Shown here: piece by piece, positions 1-6,676 of the stretch | Numbering within the stretch: the stretch's first letter is position 1 | Layout: each line of letters starts with the position of its first letter | Assembly: GCA_964613665.1 (NCBI GenBank) | Contig: CAZTIG010000085.1 | Span: forward strand, 1 to 13,222 | Direction of reading: 5' to 3' | Length of the DNA stretch: 13,222 bases | DNA from: CAZQFV01 sp964613665 | GTDB taxonomy: Bacteria > Chloroflexota > Chloroflexia > DTKN01 | The notes under the pieces: model-generated | Told to the model about the DNA's origin: nothing | The model's database searches: none | Seen by the model: the letters and a program-made list of their open reading frames with translations, nothing else | Program-made: the position numbers and the translations under genes

Positions 1-56
1 GCCGCTCCGCTCAGGGATCGGCCGCGCTCCTTGCCCATCTAGAGACATGCATCCGG
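1..56. repeat. Left copy of terminal inverted repeat
   Basis: Bases 1-56 are the reverse complement of 13162-13217 with a single mismatch (G at 44 opposite the pair of 13174). Identity stops abruptly at 57. The repeat contains the palindromes ATGCAT and TCTAGA near its inner edge and two imperfect GGCCGC-CTCC-like blocks near its outer edge. On the minus strand, reading outward, it holds an ATG followed by an open frame (MGKERGRSLSGA) to the window edge. The repeat may continue outside the window. It is most simply a multicopy element at which the assembled segment ends; whether it is an insertion-sequence end or a dispersed gene start cannot be told from here. Confidence 0.9.
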
Positions 57-70
57 GTGGGGCATACGAC

Positions 71-99
71 TTGCATTGGGGGGGCGTCTATGGTATGAT
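71..99 (+). promoter_or_regulatory. Sigma70-type promoter of the 135-644 gene
   Basis: TTGCAT at 71-76 and TATGAT at 94-99 are separated by exactly 17 bases, placing a start near 106 and leaving a leader of about 29 nt before the ATG at 135. A perfect 13-base palindrome, TGGTATGATACCA (91-103), covers the -10 element and could be a repressor operator. Confidence 0.7.
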
Positions 100-103
100 A
101 CCA
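91..103. promoter_or_regulatory. 13-bp palindrome over the -10 box (possible operator)
   Basis: TGGTAT-G-ATACCA is a perfect dyad centred on base 97 that fully contains the -10 hexamer. Its position would let a bound dimeric repressor block RNA polymerase. The TGGT...ACCA outline is reminiscent of GntR/FadR-family operators, but the spacing differs from the usual TGGTNNNACCA, so no regulator is assigned. Confidence 0.4.
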
Positions 104-134
104 GCGGGTGACACGTGGGCGCGAGGAGGCCGCG

Positions 135-644
135 ATGGCGCTGGAGATCGAGATCTACACGTCGGATTACCGCATCCGGGGCCTGGTGGAGACCGCCGGG
201 GATCGCCTGAGCGACGTCCTGAACATCAAGACCGAGACGGCCATCTACCTGCGCTCGGCGCAGGTGACGCGGCTGCTCAACGTCGGCAAGACGCCCGTGG
301 TGCAACTGCCGCTCGCCCGGGTCGACAAGAGCAGCATCCTCTTCGCCCTCCCCGTGGAGCACGACCTGACCCACAAGAGCCTCTACCGGCGGGCCGCCCG
401 CACCGGCTACGAGATCGTCGTCCTGCTGCCCGGTTTTGAACTGAGCGGCACGATCCACCTGACCGAGCGCCTGGACATCCGCCGCGTGCTGATCGTTCGC
501 CCCGAGGACTATGTGCCGCTGACCGACGCCACGGCGACCTACGTCCTCTACCCGCAGGTCACCGTGCGGGCGGAAACGATCGTCTTTAACAAGGCGTGCG
601 TCGCCCTGATCGGGGAGCGCCTTCCCAGCGGCCCGCCCTCTTAG
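135..644 (+). CDS. Protein of unknown function with duplicated domain
   Basis: This 169-aa protein is probably cytoplasmic, with no signal peptide or membrane segment. The ATG at 135 is chosen over an in-frame GTG at 108 because GAGGAGG (123-129) lies 5 bases before it and the GTG sits almost at the predicted transcription start. Two halves resemble each other: residues 12-44 (RIRGLVETAGDRLSDVLN...) and 101-133 (ELSGTIHLTERLDIRRVL...). Both show the pattern of a hydrophobic-G-hydrophobic strand, a Leu-rich middle ending in VLxI/VLxV, then a strand with a polar-L-x-x-A turn. Such short GxI/SDVLN/TDA modules occur in DUF6812-like proteins, but that resemblance is from memory and weak. It is transcribed alone from its own promoter, and a G/C-rich hairpin follows. 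I do not know its function. Confidence 0.85.
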   Translation: MALEIEIYTSDYRIRGLVETAGDRLSDVLNIKTETAIYLRSAQVTRLLNVGKTPVVQLPLARVDKSSILFALPVEHDLTHKSLYRRAARTGYEIVVLLPGFELSGTIHLTERLDIRRVLIVRPEDYVPLTDATATYVLYPQVTVRAETIVFNKACVALIGERLPSGPPS

Positions 645-665
645 CGCTCCTGGTCCTCCGAACGA

Positions 666-694
666 CGCCGCCGGCCGCAGCGGGCGCGGCGGCG
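666..694 (+). terminator. Possible hairpin terminator after the 135-644 gene
   Basis: CGCCGCC (666-672) can pair perfectly with GGCGGCG (688-694) around a 15-nt G/C-rich loop, about 20 bases past the stop codon. There is no U-tract, so it may be a weak or factor-dependent terminator, or chance structure in GC-rich DNA. Confidence 0.3.
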
Positions 695-772
695 CTGCGC
701 TTTCGCCCCGGGCGTCCTGGTGGAACCCATTAGACATTGGCCTGCCCAACTCCGCTCCAGGGGGATGTCGCC

Positions 773-2707
773 GTGAGCACCTGTCGTCTGCCGGGAATCG
801 TTCTCCTGCTGGTGATTCTGCTCGGCTCGTGCGCGCCTGCCCCGGGTACTGCTACCGCACCGCCGGCCACGCCCCGGCCCTCCGGCGCTCCGACTCTGTC
901 GCCGGCTGCCCCCCAGGCCACGCTGCCGCCGGCAGGGGCCGGGACGACCTACTATGTCCGCCCCGACGGGGGCTCGCCCGAGCAGTGCACCGGCCTGGTA
1001 GATGGCCCCTACCCCGGCGGCGGCACGGGGCAGCCCTGCGCCTGGGACCACCCCTTCCGCGCCCTTCCGCCGGACGGCACGCCTCGGCTGGCCGGCGGCG
1101 ATACCCTGGTCATCGGCGCCGGGTCGTACCGCATGGGCATGGGTGCGCCTGGCAGCGAGAATTGCTCCTCGGACTACCCGTGGGGCTGTCACCTGCCGGC
1201 CCTGCCTGGCGGCCCGGACCCGGCCCATCCGACCCGGCTCGTGGGGGCCGGCTGGGACAGCGGCTGCCCCGAGGCGCCGGAGCTGTGGGGAGCCGAACGT
1301 GCCGACGTCATCATCGACCTCAGCGGGTCCAACAACGTCGAGGTCGCTTGCCTGGAGATCACCGACCACGCCGGTTGCGCCGAGTTCCACAGCGGCGGCC
1401 TGGCCTGCCAGCGGGACACCCCGCCGTACGGCGACTGGGCCGTCGACGGGCTCTATGCCCGGGACTCGGCCAACGTGCGCCTGGCCGACCTGGACATCCA
1501 CGGCCTGGCTGCCGCCGGGGTGCGCGCCGGCCGCCTGACCGACTGGACCGTCGAGCGCGTGCGCATCGCCGGGAACGGCTGGGTCGGCTGGGACGGCGAC
1601 ATCGAGGGGGACGACTCCAACGACGGCACGCTGCTCTTCCGCCACTGGACCGTCGAGTGGAACGGCTGCGTCGAGACATACCCCGCCGGCCAGCCGGCCG
1701 GCTGCTGGGCCCAGACGGCCGGCGGCTACGGGGACGGCGTCGGGACGGGTCCGACGGCCGGCGATTGGATCATCGAGGACTCGGCCTTCCTGCACAACAC
1801 CTCGGACGGGCTCGACCTGCTCTACCACGAACTGGGCGGCCGCATCACCCTCGACCGCGTGCGCGCCGAGGGGAACGCCGGCAACCAGGTCAAGATCACC
1901 GGCCAGGCGGGCATCAGCAACAGCGTGCTGGTGGGCAACTGCGCCTTTTTCGACGGCCAGCCCTTTACCTACGACGTGGACCCCTGCCGGGCGCTGGGCA
2001 ACACGCTGGAGGTTGTCTACACCGGGGGCGAGCACGTCTCGGTCGTCAACACCACCTTCTACGGCCAGGGCGATGGGCTGATCGGCGGAGGGCCCCGCGA
2101 GGGGTTCGCCTGCAACGGGACGGAGGCGCTCGTGGGGCGAAACAACGTCTTCCACGGCGACGCCGACTACTTCGATCCCGAGGACATCACCTTCCTCTTC
2201 TACCAGGAGGGCTGCGCCGGCCTGAAGCTCGATTCGGACTACAGCATCGCCTTCATGGCCAAGAATGTCGCCTGCGGCGTGGACGGCGACTATGTGCGCT
2301 CGGGTGCCCACGACCTCTGCCTGGATCCCCAGCTCGCTGGCCCCCTCTCCGGCCAGGCCTACGGCATGCAGCTCGCCCCCGGCAGCCCGGCCATCGATGC
2401 CGGCGACGACGCCGTGTGCCCCGCGGTGGACATCTTGGGAAGGGGCCGGCCGGTGGACGGCGACGGCGATGGCATTGCCGTCTGCGACAGGGGTGCCTAC
2501 GAGCACGGGGCTGGCCCCCCCGCGCTCGCGGAGGCTGCCTACCTTCCCAGCGTCCCCCGTGCGCCGCCGGCCGGGCCGATTGCCACAAGAAGGTCCAGCG
2601 CCTACCACTGGGGTCCCGAGGGCCCTGTCGGACTGGAGCGGTCCGGCGCAATTATCCCTACAAGGGAGGCCCGCTGTCCGTCCGCAGAGTCTGGTATTTC
2701 GCAGTAG
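773..2707 (+). CDS. Choice-of-anchor-Q / beta-helix surface lipoprotein
   Basis: This is a 644-aa secreted lipoprotein. The GTG at 773 has AGGGGG (759-764) upstream and gives a classic type II signal peptide: short basic head, hydrophobic LLLVILL core, and lipobox LGSC with the lipidated Cys at residue 20. A TTG at 737 in the same frame is possible but has no such support. A Pro/Ala/Thr linker (about 21-55) leads to TYYVRPDGG and a long region of short beta-strand/turn repeats with many Asn and Gly, typical of right-handed parallel beta-helix (pectate-lyase-like) folds. The C-terminal part has SPAIDAG (538-544) and RPVDGDGDG...CDRGAYE (from 559), the hallmark of choice-of-anchor Q domains. 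Eighteen cysteines lie between the linker and residue 575, which suggests disulfides. The ligand or substrate is unknown. The last 45 or so residues look unlike the family, so the true end may differ. Confidence 0.85.
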   Translation: MSTCRLPGIVLLLVILLGSCAPAPGTATAPPATPRPSGAPTLSPAAPQATLPPAGAGTTYYVRPDGGSPEQCTGLVDGPYPGGGTGQPCAWDHPFRALPPDGTPRLAGGDTLVIGAGSYRMGMGAPGSENCSSDYPWGCHLPALPGGPDPAHPTRLVGAGWDSGCPEAPELWGAERADVIIDLSGSNNVEVACLEITDHAGCAEFHSGGLACQRDTPPYGDWAVDGLYARDSANVRLADLDIHGLAAAGVRAGRLTDWTVERVRIAGNGWVGWDGDIEGDDSNDGTLLFRHWTVEWNGCVETYPAGQPAGCWAQTAGGYGDGVGTGPTAGDWIIEDSAFLHNTSDGLDLLYHELGGRITLDRVRAEGNAGNQVKITGQAGISNSVLVGNCAFFDGQPFTYDVDPCRALGNTLEVVYTGGEHVSVVNTTFYGQGDGLIGGGPREGFACNGTEALVGRNNVFHGDADYFDPEDITFLFYQEGCAGLKLDSDYSIAFMAKNVACGVDGDYVRSGAHDLCLDPQLAGPLSGQAYGMQLAPGSPAIDAGDDAVCPAVDILGRGRPVDGDGDGIAVCDRGAYEHGAGPPALAEAAYLPSVPRAPPAGPIATRRSSAYHWGPEGPVGLERSGAIIPTREARCPSAESGISQ

Positions 2708-3041
2708 TCGCAGTCGTCGTGATGCTCACCGGTGGGATCGCCCTGCAGCAGGCCGGGGTGGCCCAGGCCCTGCCGCCGGCCCAGCAGGCCGGCATCACCG
2801 CTGCAGCGCCCTGTCCGCACGACCACGTCGGCGAGGAGTGGACTGCCAACATTCCCTATCCTCCAGGGCGCTGGCTGTTGCTGCGGATACCTGCCCTGTG
2901 TCTTCATCCACGCGCCGTGGCAGGTTTGACAAGGTTTGTGCCGTGCTGTACAATAGGGTCGCCCTGGCACTCTGCGGGGCGACCCGTTGTCTGTATGCTC
3001 TCCGGCGTCTTTTCCTGTTCCTGCCTGCCAAGGGGGACTGT

Positions 3042-3045
<4 letters not shown>
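2674..3045 (+). CDS. Small secreted-protein ORF or gene remnant (CTG start)
   Basis: The frame starting at CTG 2674 reads (M)SVRRVWYFAVVAVVVMLTG...AGVAQA, a convincing signal peptide with a cleavage site after AQA, followed by a short Pro/Gln/Ala stretch and PCPHDHVGEEW. GGGAGG (2664-2669) lies 4 bases before the CTG. The only other in-frame starts, GTG 2719 and ATG 2722, would cut the signal peptide in half. Third-position GC is high until about 2860 and then falls. The frame nominally runs to a stop at 3043, through the sucC promoter and leader, which a real gene is unlikely to do. In the +1 frame, a short GYLPCVFIH tail ending at 2929 resembles the YLPxV end of the preceding lipoprotein, so a frameshift near 2865-2885 is possible. 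It overlaps the lipoprotein gene by 34 bases. Likely either a small exported protein or a 3'-truncated remnant. Confidence 0.4.
2926..2954 (+). promoter_or_regulatory. Consensus sigma70 promoter of the sucC-kor operon
   Basis: TTGACA (2926-2931) and TACAAT (2949-2954) are separated by exactly 17 bases. This is essentially a perfect housekeeping promoter, predicting a start near 2960 and an 80-nt leader before sucC. It is the strongest promoter signal in the window and lies upstream of ten same-strand genes. Confidence 0.88.
2956..2985. promoter_or_regulatory. Perfect dyad / leader hairpin at the sucC start site
   Basis: GGGTCGCCC (2956-2964) and GGGCGACCC (2977-2985) are perfect inverted repeats separated by 12 bases. 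The arm centres are 21 bp apart, about two helical turns, and begin 2 bases after the -10 box. As DNA this is a good candidate operator. As RNA, only part of the left arm would be transcribed if the start is near 2960, leaving at least a 5-bp hairpin at the 5' end. No U-tract follows, so it is not an intrinsic terminator. Confidence 0.55.
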
Positions 3046-4175
<1,130 letters not shown>

Positions 4176-4202
4176 TGACAAGGGGAACGTGATCCTGAGA
4201 TC

Positions 4203-4230
4203 CACGTTGCACGTCTCACGCCTCACACCC
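4203..4230. repeat. Four 7-bp tandem repeats in the sucC-sucD spacer
   Basis: CACGTTG, CACGTCT, CACGCCT and CACACCC follow one another without gaps, consensus CACGYCT. The spacer they sit in (4176-4250) is unusually long for this operon. On the opposite strand the unit reads AGACGTG, close to the GAGACGTA unit repeated in the korB-korC spacer. Confidence 0.6.
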
Positions 4231-4250
4231 CTGGATGAGAGGAGGACTTG

Positions 4251-5123
4251 GTGGCCATCCTGGTCGACAGCAACACCCGCCTGGTCGTGCAGGGCATCAC
4301 CGGCCGCGAGGGCGAGTTCCACACCCGGCAGATGCTGGCCTACGGGACCAAGGTCGTGGCCGGTGTCACCCCGGGAAAGGGGGGGATGGACGTCGGTGGC
4401 ATCCCGGTGTTCAACACCATGGCCCAGGCGGTAGCCGCCACCGGGGCCAACACCTCGATCGTCTACGTCCCGGCCCGCTTCGCCCCCGACTCGATCTGCG
4501 AGGCGATAGAGGCCGGCTGTGGGCTGGTGGTCTGCATCACGGAGGGCATACCGGCCCTGGACATGGTGCGCGTGTGCGCCTTTGTCAAGGAGCGGGGGGC
4601 CCGGCTGATCGGTCCCAACTGCCCCGGGGTGATCTCGCCGGGGCAGGCCAAGGTCGGCATCATGCCGGGACACATCCACGCGCCGGGCCCGGTGGGGCTG
4701 GTCTCGCGCAGCGGTACCCTGACCTACGAGGTGGTGGATGCGCTGACGCGGGCCGGCCTGGGCCAGACCACCTGCGTCGGCATCGGTGGCGACCCGGTCA
4801 TCGGCACCAACTTCATCGATGTCCTGGATCTCTTCCAGGCGGATCCGGCCACGGGGGCCATCGTCCTGATCGGCGAGATCGGGGGGACGGATGAGGAGAA
4901 GGCCGCCCGGTACATCGCCGCACACGTGACCAAGCCGGTGGTGGCGTATATCGCCGGCCGGACTGCTCCGCCGGGGAAGCGCATGGGCCACGCCGGGGCG
5001 ATCATCGAGGGTGGAGCCGGCACGGCCGCGGAGAAGATCGCCGCGCTGGAGGCAGTCGGCGTGCAGGTGGCGGCGTATCCGGCGCAAGTGGCCGAGCTGC
5101 TGGCTGCCAGGCTGGGGAGGTAG
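4251..5123 (+). CDS. sucD: Succinyl-CoA ligase, alpha subunit
   Basis: This 290-aa protein is the CoA-binding, phosphohistidine-carrying subunit of succinyl-CoA ligase. The GTG at 4251 is preferred over the adjacent TTG at 4248 because GGAGG (4241-4245) is 5 rather than 2 bases away; the protein differs by one residue. The Rossmann CoA-binding N-terminus carries GITGREG (15-21), followed by VTPGKGG (39-45) and CITEGIP (95-101). GPNCPGVISP (121-130) and SRSGTLTYE (152-160) start the ligase domain. The active-site histidine that is phosphorylated is H247 in GKRMGHAGA. Length is normal for the family. It lies 75 bases after sucC, with a tandem repeat between, and 2 bases before korD. Confidence 0.97.
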   Translation: MAILVDSNTRLVVQGITGREGEFHTRQMLAYGTKVVAGVTPGKGGMDVGGIPVFNTMAQAVAATGANTSIVYVPARFAPDSICEAIEAGCGLVVCITEGIPALDMVRVCAFVKERGARLIGPNCPGVISPGQAKVGIMPGHIHAPGPVGLVSRSGTLTYEVVDALTRAGLGQTTCVGIGGDPVIGTNFIDVLDLFQADPATGAIVLIGEIGGTDEEKAARYIAAHVTKPVVAYIAGRTAPPGKRMGHAGAIIEGGAGTAAEKIAALEAVGVQVAAYPAQVAELLAARLGR

Positions 5124-5125
5124 TC

Positions 5126-5404
5126 ATGCGCTACTGGCGGCGGCCACTGGACGAGGGGCAGGTGCAGATCGAGCGCGGCGTAGTGCACATCATCAGCGAG
5201 CGCTGCAAGGGCTGCGGATTCTGTATCGAGTTCTGTCCCCTGGACGTGCTGGCCCTGTCGGATAGCTACAACGCCAAGGGCTATCACCCGCCCTACGTGC
5301 GCCAGCCGGACCTGTGCGTGCGCTGCGGCCTGTGCGAGATGCTCTGCCCCGAGTTCGCCGTGTACGTGCTGCGGGACGAAGAAAGGCCGGCCGTCGTCCC
5401 GTGA
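5126..5404 (+). CDS. korD: 2-oxoglutarate:ferredoxin oxidoreductase, delta (ferredoxin) subunit
   Basis: This is a 92-aa two-cluster ferredoxin-type protein. C27, C30, C33 and C37 (CKGCGFCIEFCP) and C64, C67, C70 and C74 (CVRCGLCEMLCP) each match CxxCxxCxxxCP and should bind two [4Fe-4S] clusters. They would carry electrons out of the KorAB catalytic core. The ATG at 5126 sits 2 bases after the sucD stop, with GGGGAGG (5114-5120) as ribosome site inside the end of sucD, so the two are probably translationally coupled. The 20-residue head before the first cluster is normal for KorD/VorD-type subunits. Its placement with korA, korB and korC identifies it, although an unrelated NlpC gene separates it from them. 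Substrate specificity (2-oxoglutarate) is inferred from KorA and sucCD. Confidence 0.9.
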   Translation: MRYWRRPLDEGQVQIERGVVHIISERCKGCGFCIEFCPLDVLALSDSYNAKGYHPPYVRQPDLCVRCGLCEMLCPEFAVYVLRDEERPAVVP

Positions 5405-5472
5405 CCCCGCCACCGCATGGTCACGCCGGCAAGAAGAGCATGCGGGGCAGGGTCCCTCTCGGCACGCCGAGA
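5403..5472 (+). other. Structured korD-nlpC spacer
   Basis: Two potential RNA structures lie between korD and the NlpC gene. CCGCATG (5413-5419) pairs with CATGCGG (5439-5445), enclosed by GACCC (5403-5407) with GGGTC (5450-5454). A separate hairpin TCTCGG-CACG-CCGAGA occupies 5457-5472. Neither has a U-tract. They may influence mRNA processing or relative expression on either side, or be chance in GC-rich DNA. Confidence 0.35.
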
Positions 5473-5495
5473 TCTATGGGCAGCCCGGTGACAGG

Positions 5496-6653
5496 ATGAG
5501 GCGCGACAAGCTACCCGCCGCCCGGCGGGATATCGTCAAGGTCTGGGTGGTCCTGGGGGTCCTGGCCCTGGCCCTGGCGCTGGGGCCGCTCCTGGTCGTG
5601 GGCCAGGGCGTGGGCGGCTGGTCGGGCACCTCGGCCGCCGCGGCCCAGCCCCGGGCGAGAACGGACGTCCCGGCAGCCACGGAGGCCGCCGCGGCTGTCG
5701 GGGAAACTCCGCCCCCCGTCCCCGAAGCTCCGCCTGCTGCTGCCGGCCCTTCGCCAACGGTTGTGGCGACGGCCCCAGCGCGGCCTACGGCGCGCCCGAC
5801 GCATTTGCCTCTCTACACCATCGAGCCCCGCGCGCTCGGGTACGACGCCGCCACGGTCGCAGTATCCGTGGCCGACGTGTGGAAGAACCCGGGCCGCCCG
5901 GCCAGCGCGCGGGAGCTGGAGACACAGGTCATCGCCGGCGAGCGCGTCGTGATCGTGGGCGAGCAGGGTGACTGGTACCAAATCGTCGCCGTGGAGCAGC
6001 CCTCGTCCAAGAACGAGCTGGGCTATCCCGGCTGGGTCTCGAAGTCGGCGCTGGTGCCCGGCTGGGCCATCGCCCGCCAGTACGCCGTGGCGATGGCGCC
6101 GCTCGTCGACGTCAAGAGGTCGGCGTACGGGGGCAGCGAGACGCTGCAGCAGCTCTTCCTGGACAGCCGGCTGCCTGTCCTGGTCGTCGGGGAGAGCTGG
6201 GTCCAGGTCCGCCTGCCCGACGGTCGCGCCGGCTGGGTGTCGCTCGCGGCGGTGCGTCTGGCGGCGGACCCTGATGAGCCGGTGCAGACCGGACAGGTCC
6301 TGGCCACGGCGGCGCAGTTGCTGGGCGTGGCCTACAGGTGGGGCGGGACGAGCTCGCAGGGGTTCGACTGCTCCGGCTTTGTCTACCGCGTCTTCCACGC
6401 CCACGGCATCCGGGTCGCCCGCGACTCCTGGGACCAGGGTGCTGCCGGCCGCCAGGTCGCGTCCGCGGATCTGCAGCCGGGCGATCTGCTCTTCTTTGCC
6501 CCGGTGGATGGGCAGCCTGCCCAGCACGTGTCCATCTACGTGGAGGCCGACCGCCTGCTCGACTGCGGCAACGGGCAGAGCGTGGCCTATCGCACCCTGG
6601 CCGAGGTCTCCGGGCAGGGCGTCTGGATCGACACAAGGACGTACACGCGCTAG
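5496..6653 (+). CDS. Membrane-anchored SH3b-NlpC/P60 peptidoglycan hydrolase
   Basis: This 385-aa protein is probably an extracytoplasmic cysteine peptidase that cuts peptidoglycan stem peptides. A basic head and hydrophobic segment (about 13-36) form a signal anchor or signal peptide; residues 45-103 are an Ala/Pro/Thr linker. Two SH3-like stretches follow (about 120-187 and 196-255, each with GWVS near its end). The NlpC/P60 domain (265-385) starts with the usual AxxLLGVAYRWGGTSSQGFDCSGF: C292 is the nucleophile and H344 in HVSIY the general base. The third catalytic position, 12 residues after the His, is D356 where His, Asn or Gln is usual. Start ATG 5496 has only a weak ribosome site (ACAGG). 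It lies between korD and korA, an odd place for a cell-wall enzyme. Family assignment is firm; the biological link to the operon is unknown. Confidence 0.9.
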   Translation: MRRDKLPAARRDIVKVWVVLGVLALALALGPLLVVGQGVGGWSGTSAAAAQPRARTDVPAATEAAAAVGETPPPVPEAPPAAAGPSPTVVATAPARPTARPTHLPLYTIEPRALGYDAATVAVSVADVWKNPGRPASARELETQVIAGERVVIVGEQGDWYQIVAVEQPSSKNELGYPGWVSKSALVPGWAIARQYAVAMAPLVDVKRSAYGGSETLQQLFLDSRLPVLVVGESWVQVRLPDGRAGWVSLAAVRLAADPDEPVQTGQVLATAAQLLGVAYRWGGTSSQGFDCSGFVYRVFHAHGIRVARDSWDQGAAGRQVASADLQPGDLLFFAPVDGQPAQHVSIYVEADRLLDCGNGQSVAYRTLAEVSGQGVWIDTRTYTR

Positions 6654-6676
6654 ACCCAGTGGTTGAGGAGGAACGC

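Noticed and set aside
39..749. Minus-strand open frame covering the first gene
   Set aside because: It runs antisense through the repeat, promoter and gene with no ribosome site; biased composition only reflects high GC.
641..2608. A 655-codon open frame on the minus strand opposite the lipoprotein gene
   Set aside because: It is antisense to a gene with a clear signal peptide and anchor-Q motif; composition is Gly/Ala/Val/Arg repeats typical of the complement of GC-rich coding DNA, with no domain motif.
5417..5491. A 24-codon leader peptide ORF before the NlpC gene
   Set aside because: No ribosome site, no run of regulatory codons, and it lies inside the predicted RNA structure.
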